The position numbers were made by a program, and so were the translations under genes. Positions 44,152 through 53,042 of a DNA stretch of 64,000 bases are shown here, in pieces. The stretch is from contig NZ_JBEWCD010000002.1 in the NCBI RefSeq assembly GCF_040530035.1, forward strand, positions 2,027,792-2,091,791, given 5' to 3'. This DNA comes from Roseibium sp. HPY-6. GTDB taxonomy: Bacteria > Pseudomonadota > Alphaproteobacteria > Rhizobiales > Stappiaceae. Position 1 is the stretch's first letter; each line of letters starts with the position of its first letter. A model generated the notes under the pieces. The model ran no database searches and was not told where the DNA came from. It was given only the letters and a program-made list of their open reading frames with translations.

Positions 44152-45936
44152 TTGAGATCCGGGCTTGGATACGCCAGTTCCAAGCCGACGTCGAAATCTA
44201 CCCCCTCAGTCAAAAATATTGACAAACCTAGATCTGGTCTGGGTTCTTCGTCAGTTCGCACCAGTTCAGCAGCAAAACAACTGCCGAACAGACAACTAAC
44301 TTCGAATTTGCTTACAGCAAATTCTGCCGGCCGAATTGTTGCTAGGCCGAGCTCGGCCAAACCGAATCCAGCCGACCCGAACCGTCGCTATTCCCACGAC
44401 CAGATAAGCCATCAGAACGTGGGCTGGGCGATGAAACCCGGCCAGTGGGCAGAGAGGCAGAAGACGAAAAGGGTGCTGCGTCAGCAGACAGAGGCCCTGG
44501 CAAAGCTTCTCGAAGAGGCCGGTGAGAAATCCCGCCTGGATACGATGATGACGTTCTTGACGTCTGTCACGGACGTCAGGACCGATCATGTAGCCTTCAG
44601 GCCGACAATGTTCCTGCCTGAAATCGCCGCGCGCGATCGCCGGCCGATGCTGAATGCACTCGAATATTATCTGGAAGAAATCCACGAAGCTCCGGCCCAT
44701 GTCCGGTATGGCGTGGTGACCGGAGGCGAGCTGGTCGAAGCCATGGAAAAAGATGCATTGCGGGCAGCAATGCAGAAGATGAGCCGAAAGATCTCAAGGA
44801 TCGCAAATCTCGCAAAGAAGAAATTCGATGTTGAATTTTTGTTCCGGGGCGGTGAGTTCACACGCGCCACGGCGGCCGAGCGGCACGCCGCTTCCGGAAC
44901 AATGAAAAAGCTCGCTGAAACGCGGCCGGATCTCGTTCTTTATCATCCGCATCAGAATTTCCTCTATCGGCCCAGGACGAAAATGTCCGCTGAAAAATGG
45001 GCGGAATTCCTCGCTTGGATGAGTAAAAGATTCGGATCGCATTGGAGCGATAACGGACCGATCCGGGACATCCGTGAGATCGTGAAATATGTTTGCAAGC
45101 CCTCAGACCTCCTCGAAGGCGACAAGCCGATCGATGCCGCTGAAGCCAGGTGGCTATTCAATGAGCTGACGAAGCTCCGCCAAATGGCCCCGCTTGGACC
45201 TTTCAAGACCTGGTACAAACAGCTCCGCAAAGAAAATCTGAAGGTTGTCCGCCGTCATGCCGGCGATGTTTCCGAGCTTGTGATCGCTCAGAAATCGACG
45301 CGACTTGATCATTCCGACGATGGTGACGTTGCCTCGACGATCGATCAAGACGCTTCGGAGCGATCCGAGGCGAATGAAAAACGTGACGATACGAAGAAGG
45401 AATTCATCGGCGAGGCCGAGAATATTTTTCTGGGCGTCACGCTGCCGCAGCACAGTGCGACGCCATGGGCGGAGCCGGTTTTGTTGATCCACAATTACAA
45501 TCCCCGACCGGTCTCCCAGTCGTCGCTAGATCGACTTCAAGAGATCCGACACGAGCAAGCTTACTGGAAAGAGCAGTGGGACAAGAAGGGCGCTCCAGCG
45601 CCTGAAACTGCCCTCCTGATCGCCCAGGAATGGGAGCAGGCCGGAAAGGCCTCAAACGTCGTCGCCTTCGCTCCTGAAGCTCTTGAAGATCGCACAGAAG
45701 CGCTCCTGGCGGCCGACGCGGAGCGGCGGAACCTTAGAGTTCACAAAAGTAGCGTAACTGTCCCAGACCACGGAACTTCAACTCGTGAAATTCCACCCGA
45801 TCCGCCCCCTGAAAAGGTTCCTGTGTTCCATCTTGGGGAGGGAGACGACATCATCAAGGCAGTGGAGGAAGCTCTGGGCATTAAGAAATCTGATGCCAAC
45901 GCCCGGATTGCGCCCGTGATTGACATCTGGGGCTGA
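44152..45936 (+). CDS. Rolling-circle-type replication initiator-like protein
   Basis: A frame of 594 residues; the true start is uncertain (TTG 44152; ATG 44431 reading MKPGQWAERQKTKRVLRQQ is the first good one). The core has TRPDLVLYHPHQNFLY, where His-Pro-His may be the HUH metal motif, and about 50 residues later DIREIVKYVCKPSDLL, a match to the Y-x-x-K region of Rep_1-type initiators. In rolling-circle Reps this tyrosine nicks DNA. It lies between structured DNA and mob genes, as in mobile elements that replicate after excision. The assignment rests on motifs only. Confidence 0.62.
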   Translation: MRSGLGYASSKPTSKSTPSVKNIDKPRSGLGSSSVRTSSAAKQLPNRQLTSNLLTANSAGRIVARPSSAKPNPADPNRRYSHDQISHQNVGWAMKPGQWAERQKTKRVLRQQTEALAKLLEEAGEKSRLDTMMTFLTSVTDVRTDHVAFRPTMFLPEIAARDRRPMLNALEYYLEEIHEAPAHVRYGVVTGGELVEAMEKDALRAAMQKMSRKISRIANLAKKKFDVEFLFRGGEFTRATAAERHAASGTMKKLAETRPDLVLYHPHQNFLYRPRTKMSAEKWAEFLAWMSKRFGSHWSDNGPIRDIREIVKYVCKPSDLLEGDKPIDAAEARWLFNELTKLRQMAPLGPFKTWYKQLRKENLKVVRRHAGDVSELVIAQKSTRLDHSDDGDVASTIDQDASERSEANEKRDDTKKEFIGEAENIFLGVTLPQHSATPWAEPVLLIHNYNPRPVSQSSLDRLQEIRHEQAYWKEQWDKKGAPAPETALLIAQEWEQAGKASNVVAFAPEALEDRTEALLAADAERRNLRVHKSSVTVPDHGTSTREIPPDPPPEKVPVFHLGEGDDIIKAVEEALGIKKSDANARIAPVIDIWG

Positions 45937-46177
45937 TCAATACCCGGAATACCTGTGTTTGGAAGGATGTGTCGTCGTTAAAGCCGCCGGCGAAACCGAC
46001 AGATTTTGTCTCTGCCGGATGCCGCGGCATCCTTATGAATACGCCCTTTGTGAGGGCAGCCAGCCGTGACCGATATCCGCGCCCTCCGGCGCTTCATCGA
46101 TCAGCTGGTCAGGGAGGGTAAACCCCTCCCGTGAACCCACCCCACGATCCTTCTGGATCGCCGAATGCGGAGACGTC
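45937..46177. other. Region between rep-like and mob genes, likely oriT location
   Basis: About 240 bases without a gene. It has the palindrome GGATGCCGCGGCATCC (46017-46032), a short hairpin GCCCT-TTGTG-AGGGC (46043-46057) and GCGCCCTCC at 46079-46087, like the GCGCCCT nick neighbourhood of RSF1010-type origins. The origin of transfer is expected just upstream of the mob genes; the nick site is not proven. Confidence 0.4.
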
Positions 46178-46585
46178 ATGCCGGGTCAACGAGGCAGCGA
46201 GATACGGCCGAAAACGGCCCAAGTGCTCGTGCGTATGGCGCCCGAGCTCGCCAGGAGTGTACGTCGCGCGGCCGAACAGGCCGGACTGTCGGACGCTGCC
46301 TGGCTCCGTGATCTTGCCGTCAAAAATCTTGGTGTCGATCCCGACCTCGCCGCCCCGACGTCACGGGCTGTCGTACCGCCCGCGGATCTTGAGGGGATCA
46401 GCAGGCTGACGGCTTCGGTCGCCAGACTGAACGGAGCCGTGGTGCAGCTCCAGGTCGCTTTCCGGGAGTTCGGAGCGGCTGGCCTCCATGCGGAAGGGGA
46501 GCGCGTGCTCGCCGATCTCCGGTCGATCCAGCCGAGCCTGGTCGATGCAGCCCTGATGGTGCGTGATGCTGTCCGGCGGCACTAG
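46178..46585 (+). CDS. MobC-like relaxosome accessory protein
   Basis: A 135-residue protein. The N-terminal part, KTAQVLVRMAPELARSVRRAAEQAGLSDAAWLRDLAV, resembles the ribbon-helix-helix region of MobC/NikA-type accessory proteins; the rest is a helical segment (ISRLTASVARLNGAVVQLQVAFREFG). These proteins bind oriT and help the relaxase. Its end overlaps the relaxase start by about 20 bases, so they are co-translated. The ATG at 46178 lacks a strong ribosome-binding site. Confidence 0.78.
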   Translation: MPGQRGSEIRPKTAQVLVRMAPELARSVRRAAEQAGLSDAAWLRDLAVKNLGVDPDLAAPTSRAVVPPADLEGISRLTASVARLNGAVVQLQVAFREFGAAGLHAEGERVLADLRSIQPSLVDAALMVRDAVRRH

Positions 46586-48590
46586 AGGATGCGGCGGCCC
46601 CGCCCTGGTCAGGCACTTGCTCAGTCGCAAGGCCGGCCAAGACGTGACCATCCTGCCGTATCGCGGTCTCGTCGCTGACGATCCGCTCGACGCGATGCGC
46701 GAGCTGGAGGCGATCTCCGCGCACGGACGGACCAGAAAACCGATCCATCACGTCCACGTAGATCCGCCCCACGGTGCGGAGACACCCGAACTTTTCGCCA
46801 GGCATCGCGAGCTCTACGAACAGGAGTTCGGTCTGACCGACGCCCCGTCGTTCGCAGTCCGGCATCAGAAAAACGGGCGTCTTCATGAGCACCGCGTCTA
46901 CACGATCGTCGGGCCGGACGGGAAGTCCGCTGACCTCTCCTGGGAGCGTGCTCGCAGGGAGAAAATCTCTCGCATCATCGAGGTCGAGTTCGGGTTGCCG
47001 ATGATCGCCGGCAAGCACAACAAGTCTGTCGAAGCGGCCCTCCGGAAAGACGGACGCCACGATATCGCCGACGCCATGGTTGCCGCGGGCTTGGCCAAGA
47101 AGCCGCGTCCGGACGCGGTGACACCGACCGAGCGCCACATTGCGGAGCGCACTGGTGTGCCCGCCCGCTCGATGGACGCCAACATCCTGGCCGCATGGCG
47201 GGCCGCCGACAGCGGCACCGCCTTCCGGGCGGCGCTCGCCGATGCCGGGATCTGGATCGCCAAGGGTGAGAAGACGACTGTCGTCGTGCGCGAAGGGGCT
47301 GCCGAGTCCCTTGCTCGGTTGCTTGCCCGGGAGGCCAAGAAAACGGGCGTCGACAAGATCTCGGCCGCCGACGTCCGATCGAGGCTCGAGGGTCTCGATC
47401 TGCCCGTTTTGGCCGAATTGTCGAAAATCGGACGCTCTAGGAAGGCCGTAGAGCATCGTTCCGGAAGTCCCGAGGGTGATCGCTCATGGGATTCGAAGTT
47501 TGAATCAACGAAAGGAGATCTGGATGTCGGACAGGCCCCAGACCCCGCAGAAACGGAATATCGCAATGGAAGTCCTCGAGGAGACGCAGCAGGTCGGCCG
47601 GAGCGTGGACGAGCTGAAGCCGCTCCTGGATCTGTTGGAGAGCCTGGAAGGGGACGAGGCGTCGGATCCGATCGAGGAGATCAAAGAACTACTCGAACAA
47701 ATCGTGCTGGGGCAGCGGCACTTGACGACGGCGATCGAGGACAACACGGCGCACGTGATCGCTCTGCGCCAGGGTCGAAAGCTTCGGCCGGACAGAAGCG
47801 AACACGGAACGCAGTAGCGTCCAGCCGGCTCCGGAAGGGCTTGTCCTCTGGCGAGGTCCAGCGAATTCGCGAGCGTGCCGAGCAGCGCGCCCAAGCGTAT
47901 GCCACTCGCCGTTTCATCCGGAACAAGGCGGCCGCCATCCGCCTCTCGAGGATCGAGACACGCGGCTTCATGGCGAAGCTCCGCGACGTCTTCAGGGGGG
48001 CGGAAGAAAAGCTTGATCGTCAGCTCGCCGTGCGCTTCGCCGCAGCAAAGGCGATCGTCGATGGCCATGCGCCGGAGCCCAAATGGCTCCTGGGGGCCCG
48101 GCAGAAGAAAGTCGAACTCCAACGCCGTTACAGCAAGGCCTGGATGAAATCCTCCAACTCCTGGGAGGCCTTCAGATCCTTGAAGGAGCGGAGGCCGAAC
48201 TGGGCGCTCCGGCCCTTCGCCTACCGCCGCTGGAAACGAGAAATGGACCGTTTACGGTCGATCGCCGTAAAGGCGTCAAGTCGGAAGATGTCGCTGAAGG
48301 ACCGCCGCGACGTCGCACAGGTGAAGCTTGAGAGTGCCGAGCGACGCTGGAAAGACCATCACTCTAGGAAGGAGATCGAAGGGCTGTCCAAGGACTCGAA
48401 ATTTGAGGCGATGCGCGAACTGAAATTGATCGGTGAAATCCGCCGGATGGTGAAAGAGGATCCCATCAATATGCGTCTGCCGATCGAACGACTTGCGGAA
48501 GAGGCGAGCGAGCGCATCCGGAAACGCGACTACGAGGAAAAACTCAAGTGTGAGATCGATCCGGAAACGACGATGTCGTTCCGGACGTAA
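46563..48590 (+). CDS. Relaxase/mobilization nuclease
   Basis: A 675-residue relaxase. The N-terminal 140 residues form the nuclease: MLSGGTRGCGGPALVRHLLS, HHVHVDPPHG and GRLHEHRVYTIVGPDGKSADLSWERARREK, where the His cluster of HEHRVY binds metal (VirD2/MobA-like, PF03432 type). It nicks oriT and leads the strand into a recipient. The middle (about residues 320-420) is low-complexity Gly/Arg/Pro-rich where a second gene lies in another frame; the C-terminal 250 residues are a basic helical domain. The MOB class was not determined. Confidence 0.85.
   Translation: MMLSGGTRGCGGPALVRHLLSRKAGQDVTILPYRGLVADDPLDAMRELEAISAHGRTRKPIHHVHVDPPHGAETPELFARHRELYEQEFGLTDAPSFAVRHQKNGRLHEHRVYTIVGPDGKSADLSWERARREKISRIIEVEFGLPMIAGKHNKSVEAALRKDGRHDIADAMVAAGLAKKPRPDAVTPTERHIAERTGVPARSMDANILAAWRAADSGTAFRAALADAGIWIAKGEKTTVVVREGAAESLARLLAREAKKTGVDKISAADVRSRLEGLDLPVLAELSKIGRSRKAVEHRSGSPEGDRSWDSKFESTKGDLDVGQAPDPAETEYRNGSPRGDAAGRPERGRAEAAPGSVGEPGRGRGVGSDRGDQRTTRTNRAGAAALDDGDRGQHGARDRSAPGSKASAGQKRTRNAVASSRLRKGLSSGEVQRIRERAEQRAQAYATRRFIRNKAAAIRLSRIETRGFMAKLRDVFRGAEEKLDRQLAVRFAAAKAIVDGHAPEPKWLLGARQKKVELQRRYSKAWMKSSNSWEAFRSLKERRPNWALRPFAYRRWKREMDRLRSIAVKASSRKMSLKDRRDVAQVKLESAERRWKDHHSRKEIEGLSKDSKFEAMRELKLIGEIRRMVKEDPINMRLPIERLAEEASERIRKRDYEEKLKCEIDPETTMSFRT
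47524..47817 (+). CDS. Small acidic helical protein nested inside the relaxase gene
   Basis: A 97-residue protein wholly inside the relaxase gene in another frame (+1 relative). MSDRPQTPQKRNIAMEVLEET is followed by an acidic amphipathic helix (VGRSVDELKPLLDLLESL and IEEIKELLEQIVLG). AAAGGAGAT stands 6 bases before the ATG, one of the best ribosome-binding sites in the window. In this stretch the relaxase frame is the low-complexity one, so the nested gene seems to be the constrained one. RSF1010 carries mobB within mobA in the same way; homology is not claimed. Confidence 0.72.
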   Translation: MSDRPQTPQKRNIAMEVLEETQQVGRSVDELKPLLDLLESLEGDEASDPIEEIKELLEQIVLGQRHLTTAIEDNTAHVIALRQGRKLRPDRSEHGTQ

Positions 48591-49150
48591 GGTTTCGAAA
48601 AAGGGGTGCTCCGGCTCACCAAAGATCAGAACTCCGGCCGCTTCGTCGCTTCTTGACCTGGCACCTGGCTGGTCACATTACAAGGCTCGCTCCGCTTTCC
48701 ACCTTGTCATACGCCCCTCCCGATGCCTTTCAGGTCAAGCGACGGCGGCTCCGAAGATCAGATCTTCTTTCAGATGAAAGCCTTCTGGTGAAGTGCTCGC
48801 AGCCGCCTGAGGACCTTTGGATTTCTTTCGAGTTGTTGAAATTTGATCAGTCGTAGATCCCGACCACTCAAATTGTTTGGCCCGCAGTTCCGCCGGTCAT
48901 TTTTCCTGCCATCATAGAGAAATGGAAAACGCTCGCAAACGAACTTCTAGACTGCGTGAAAGAAGACGCGGCTGCCTCGATCGTTGGCGTCTTTCTATGT
49001 TTTTGCGGTTGAGGAGAAAGCGGAAATCTCGAGCGAACTGGCTATCGATCCTCTTTGCGGTGCTTGGAGTCAGCTTGTTTTCCAGAAGTGTTCCCAGACT
49101 TAGATTTCGAGGCACGAACCATTCACTGCAAGAACCTGAAAGGAGGCCAA
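48591..49150. other. Non-coding or degraded region after the relaxase
   Basis: About 560 bases. Frames of up to 148 codons occur, but none has a ribosome-binding site or recognisable protein; they are rich in Arg/Ser as expected by chance. No repeat or transposon was found. Confidence 0.4.
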
Positions 49151-49567
49151 GTGAACAACAGACCAATCTCCCAGTTGTTAAAGCAACTAAAAAGAGACGA
49201 GCGGAACCTAAATTTTTCCCCACAAAACCGGACTTTCCGGGAAATAATTGCGCGGACACCCCGAGAATTGCACGGCTTTCTAGAACATCAAGTATTTCGG
49301 AGGGGCGATATACAAGACCTTAGATGTGCTGGCGATGATGATGACCATTTTGATTTTTGGCGAGAACAGTCGGGAATTTGCGCACCGGACAGGGTGTCAG
49401 AGGCATTTAATCAAAAGATCGAGGACCTAAGACAAGAGATCAAAGACGCGTTTGGCGAAATTGTCGACCGGGAAGCCGCGGTCGTCGGAGATATAGTTGC
49501 AAGACGCGGCACAGCTGAGGCTATTGAGCATATCGAGAAAATGAAAATCCGAGCATTTGTAATTTGA
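49151..49567 (+). CDS. Unknown protein of the mobile element
   Basis: A 138-residue acidic protein starting at GTG 49151 with GAAAGGAGG in front. It reads VNNRPISQLLKQLKRDERNL, then REIIARTPRELHGFLEHQVFRRGD, DDDDHFDFWREQSGIC and a C-terminal helix (RVSEAFNQKIEDLRQEIKDAFGEIVDREA). No family is recognised. The longer frame back to 49055 is not protein-like. It is a single gene convergent with a membrane-protein gene. Confidence 0.6.
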   Translation: MNNRPISQLLKQLKRDERNLNFSPQNRTFREIIARTPRELHGFLEHQVFRRGDIQDLRCAGDDDDHFDFWREQSGICAPDRVSEAFNQKIEDLRQEIKDAFGEIVDREAAVVGDIVARRGTAEAIEHIEKMKIRAFVI

Positions 49568-49608
49568 ATGAGAGCCGGAAACCGTCCGGCTCCTAAACTA
49601 AACTGCTT

Positions 49609-51189
49609 TCAAAAGGTTCCATCCCGACGTGGCCATGCTTGAACGTACAAGGCCAAGGTTTTTAAAGACATTATGGCAACTGGTATCAGAATAAGCGCGA
49701 TCCAATCTCCGTTTAGGGCAAGCGAACCAGTCGTATAAACTACAGCGCCGAAAGGTAGGAAAACTACCGTCAGTAATATTGTAAGCTTGGCCAGTTTTCG
49801 GTCGAAATACAAACCCACCCAAGGTACAGACCAGACTGCGTTATCTCCGTCTGCTTGTTTCAACTTACGAAACAAATTCTCAGCGTGGAGATAGTGGTAG
49901 GTTTGGGTAAAAAAGACAAAAACGCCGCCAAACAGTGACAACAATCCTATGGGAATTGAGAGGCCAAAAAGATTTACTGTTGACGCGCTTTTTCCTTCCT
50001 CTAGCTGCTGGTTAATCAGTGTTTTAAGTTCTACAAGCGGAGTAGTCCCATATTGTTTGTGGTAAATTACCAGTTTGGGAAAGCTCTCCTCAAAGGACCC
50101 AGTAATAGTTGGTGTTCTTGTTAACATACCGAGCGGTAAACGTTCCAATACTAACGCTTGGGCGTCGAAAGGGGTTCGCTTCGTCTTTACTGGGAATAGT
50201 ATTTGTGTGTCGACCGAAAAGTCTTTTGCAGCGCTTGTGCCGTCCCAGTCTTCCATCCAACCGGTCCCAACATTGGCCATGGAAAAAAAGTTTTTCTTCA
50301 ACGACAAGTGTAGAATTTCACCTGAACGGTTTTCTAACTCATCAATATACTTCGTAATGTCACCGTCAAAATGATAATCGAGATCAGCTATCTCAGCAGT
50401 ATTTTCAACAAAAGCGTCAATGGTCTGCCTTAGGCTTCCGTATCCATCGCGGCCGTTTTGAAGACCTCCTGCAAACATCCAAAGACAGTCTCCAGATGTT
50501 TCAGTTTCAATATCGTCAAGTCCACAGTTTTGTGAATGAAATTCTAAGTAAGCATCACCGAAGGCAAATTGAATATACTTGGTCATAGAGAAAACGCCTG
50601 TGAGACTTGATTGACCATCATCAATCGTCTGAAGACTGTGGTCCAAGGCTAGTACGTTCCAAAAATCACTGAAGTCGCTGAGAGATGAAGGCCGCTGGAG
50701 GAAAACTTGGCTGTGTGGTCTGAAATAGTAAGGGCCATCTTCAATTTCCTCATTTGCGAAAATACTAGGTGGCGCATACTTGTCAGAAGATAGCGTTTCA
50801 GAAGACAAATCGTGCCATGCTGCCAACAGTGTGTCCGAAAGTAATGAGATCGCAGAGGCGGAAAATTCTTCGCTTGTTGGATAACCCAATTCTTCTGGAG
50901 CGGAGTTGAATATTCCATTGTTTGCTTCATTCGGGTATAGCGTTACTGTCCCGTGCGTCCGAAGCGGAGGCAGTTTGCCATAATGGTCACTATACGCGCC
51001 TAGCGCAATCCTTTCTAAATCGTTGGGCTTCCAATCGCTTGCTAGTCTCTCAACAATAAGGAGTTCGTTGTAAGCATCGTAGGGTTGTGAATCTTGATTG
51101 GCTTGGGCGATTATCAAAATTGTCACGCAAACAACGATTATTGCGAAATGCGTGGTCCGAACGTGTTCCGCAAGTTTGGAGAGATCCAT
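49609..51189 (-). CDS. Large membrane protein of unknown function
   Basis: A 526-residue protein with an N-terminal helix (residues about 14-32, FAIIVVCVTILIIAQA), a soluble domain of about 370 residues, and three C-terminal helices (about 410-430, 465-485, 490-512). The soluble domain is acidic with several Trp and Cys residues. GGGAGG precedes the ATG. No family is recognised. It is AT-rich and lies near the right end of the element, where cargo genes are common; a defence or signalling role is possible but unsupported. Confidence 0.65.
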   Translation of the reverse strand: MDLSKLAEHVRTTHFAIIVVCVTILIIAQANQDSQPYDAYNELLIVERLASDWKPNDLERIALGAYSDHYGKLPPLRTHGTVTLYPNEANNGIFNSAPEELGYPTSEEFSASAISLLSDTLLAAWHDLSSETLSSDKYAPPSIFANEEIEDGPYYFRPHSQVFLQRPSSLSDFSDFWNVLALDHSLQTIDDGQSSLTGVFSMTKYIQFAFGDAYLEFHSQNCGLDDIETETSGDCLWMFAGGLQNGRDGYGSLRQTIDAFVENTAEIADLDYHFDGDITKYIDELENRSGEILHLSLKKNFFSMANVGTGWMEDWDGTSAAKDFSVDTQILFPVKTKRTPFDAQALVLERLPLGMLTRTPTITGSFEESFPKLVIYHKQYGTTPLVELKTLINQQLEEGKSASTVNLFGLSIPIGLLSLFGGVFVFFTQTYHYLHAENLFRKLKQADGDNAVWSVPWVGLYFDRKLAKLTILLTVVFLPFGAVVYTTGSLALNGDWIALILIPVAIMSLKTLALYVQAWPRRDGTF

Positions 51190-51797
51190 CTTGCCTCCCG
51201 ATATTGCATCTTTTCTAGCAAATGCCAGTCAGTTTGATCATTGGTGCAAATTCAAAAACATCAATCAAGAGTTATGTTCATACGCTAAGTAGACTTAAGA
51301 GCGCAAGTCCTGAGAAAACGCAGCCTGGGTTTTAGGCAAAGAGACCGGCCAGCGACACGATGTCCGCGATCGGGCAGATGCCTCTTGGGCAGCTGGCCGT
51401 AGGTGCGCGAGTTGGAGCGTGAGCAAATTGCAGAACGAAACCAAGCGGGAACTTGAGCAACCAGAACCCATAGCTGTCATGTTGGCAGATCTAGGAGATC
51501 GACCAGATGAGTAAAAAAGTGGGGCCTTATGTAAGCTGCTGCGCAAACTAGCATTATTGCAAGGATGTCCATGCGATATGGGCGCGCTTCTTGCAAAAAA
51601 TTCGATAGATTAGAACACAGATGGCTTTCCTGAAGGGGTGAAGGAACGAGTGGCAAGAAGTGGTACTACGGGGCTGCTGATGCTTTTGGCAGATTAAATT
51701 GTTGACAATTCTGACGGTCAATTGTACCCGAATTGGTACCCAATCGAGAAATCGCCTTGACGTAAAATCAATGGCTTACGCCAAAAACGGGTGAGAG
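51190..51797. other. Right end of the mobile element
   Basis: About 600 bases without an intact gene. It includes the right arm-type integrase sites at 51721-51741. Fragments near 51,410 read like ELEREQIAERNQAG, similar to a serine-recombinase helix, but are broken by stops and frame changes, so a dead remnant is possible. Confidence 0.45.
51721..51741 (+). repeat. Right arm-type integrase sites
   Basis: ATTGTACCC (51721-51729) and TTGGTACCC (51733-51741) repeat with a 12-base period, the same as the pair at 32569-32589 and in the same orientation. After excision the two pairs would flank the att core. Confidence 0.55.
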
Positions 51798-51816
51798 TCC
51801 CTTCCTCTCCGCCACT
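51798..51816 (+). repeat. attR, 19-bp core direct repeat
   Basis: TCCCTTCCTCTCCGCCACT, identical to the attL core in the tRNA-Ser 3' end. The base before it differs (GAG instead of GAA), so the identity ends there. It marks the right boundary of the mobile element. Confidence 0.9.
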
Positions 51817-52592
51817 TTAGTTAAGGTCCATTCCCAACACATTCGATCTTGTTGCTTTCAGCTTTTCGGCGAACCATCGCCGTGTGTGGGGCATTTCTTT
51901 AATAGTTTTTGCGAAACCCGATTTGGGACGTCCACGACTGATTTGGTCCAGTGCACGAGACGTTACTTGGTTTGGAGCGCGCATTGGCGAACTCCCCGAA
52001 GTTCTAAAAAGAAAAATGGGTCCGAGGTTCTTGCGCTGAGAGAGACTTAAGGACGGCATTGCGTTCGCCTGGTGCCGAAAGACGGAACTTGTTGCGTTTG
52101 CTTGCAAGAGCTGAGTGCCTTCGAGGCTCGTGCCACACCTCGTGGGCGTCGGGTTTGGTAACGCCAATTTGCGGCTCTTGGTGACGCCCGTGGCGTGATC
52201 GGGTACACAGGAAGCCCGGAGAACGACCGCGCAACCCACAAACGAAAACCGGTTGGCAAGGCTGCAAAGCGGAGGGCTTTCTCCTCGGCTTCGCACTGAC
52301 GCTTTTCCGGTGGTTTGGAGACGTGCTCACCGTCTGCGGCTCGTTCGTTATTGAGAGAAAGCCTGACCAAAGGGAATTTGCGACGTTTGATCACATTTCT
52401 GCACGGATCTGATTGAGAACGCAGCGGAAGTTCAAAACTCAACCGGAAATCGAATAAATTCGGTTGCACGTCACTTGGTACTATTGCTAAGGTTTTGTTA
52501 ACTTATCTTGGGTTGCCGCCAGGCGGCCCTGACCGTGTCAAGTGCGCCTGAGGCAGCGCGTTTTTTCCGGTCAAGTTGGGGAATGGGGCAAG
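51817..52592. other. Region between attR and the truncated acetyltransferase gene
   Basis: About 775 bases. Two overlapping leftward frames (51817-52296 and 52047-52469) cover parts of it, but they exclude each other and resemble nothing known. Probably remnants and non-coding DNA that once followed tRNA-Ser directly. Confidence 0.4.
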
Positions 52593-52961
52593 GTGGACAG
52601 AAGCAATTCTGATCTCTCCGGGCGCGCGGAAATTGCGTCCGGCGACACGGGACTGGCTGCGCAAGTGAGTGGAGAAGACGCGTATGCCGCGTCGCCTGAA
52701 GGTCGTGTGGCAGAGGGGGCAACTCATGGGAACATGGTTGTCCGGCTGGCCGACGGGTCCGAGGCCGATTACCGCGCCGGTGTCTATCTCGCTCGCGAAG
52801 CACATCAGAACACGATCTTCCGCGACATTCCGTTTTCCGAAGAAAAAGCGCGCACAATCTTTGAAAAAGCAACAGCCCAGCCGAACCGTTTCGGGCTCCT
52901 TTGTGACGCGCAACGCAACATACATAAATCGAAAAACCGACTAAAGCTGTGTCTTTCATAG
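52593..52961 (+). pseudogene. Truncated GNAT-like acetyltransferase gene
   Basis: A GTG-started frame of 122 codons. Residues about 45-104 (MVVRLADGSEADYRAGVYLA, then IFRDIPFSEEKARTIFEKA and QPNRFGLLCD) look like the first strand and helices of a GNAT protein, but the acetyl-CoA loop and the second half are missing. From about 52,905 the frame continues as CDAQRNIHKSKNRLKLCLS and the DNA turns sharply AT-rich, so the gene seems cut by the junction of a foreign segment. A real short protein is less likely. Confidence 0.5.
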
Positions 52962-53042
52962 AAAAATGTAATAAAATAACATCAGTAAAAGGGTAAAGAG
53001 TTGCGTGTTTGAATAGAACTTATCTGTCGTGAGTGAGTTTTG

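Larger units (their letters stand above)
32506..51816. mobile_element. Integrative mobilizable element at tRNA-Ser, 19.3 kb
   Basis: The element lies between the two 19-bp core repeats. It begins with a tyrosine integrase, and carries a type I restriction locus with a PrrC-like gene, an S6 paralogue, a DUF3102 protein, a Rep-like protein, a MobC-like protein, a relaxase and unknown membrane proteins. No type IV secretion or coupling-protein genes are seen, so it would depend on a helper conjugative element. Local composition, richer in A+T in several parts, differs from the flanks. Confidence 0.88.

Noticed and set aside
48877..49323. Rightward 148-codon frame in the mobile element
   Set aside because: Very Arg/Ser-rich, no ribosome-binding site, and it overlaps a better-supported gene at 49151.
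51295..51546. Possible serine-recombinase fragment
   Set aside because: Only a short stretch resembles the recombinase helix and it is broken by stops in all frames; too weak to call.
51817..52469. Two overlapping leftward frames after attR
   Set aside because: High Arg/Ser/Pro content, no start signal and no known family; probably chance frames in remnant DNA.
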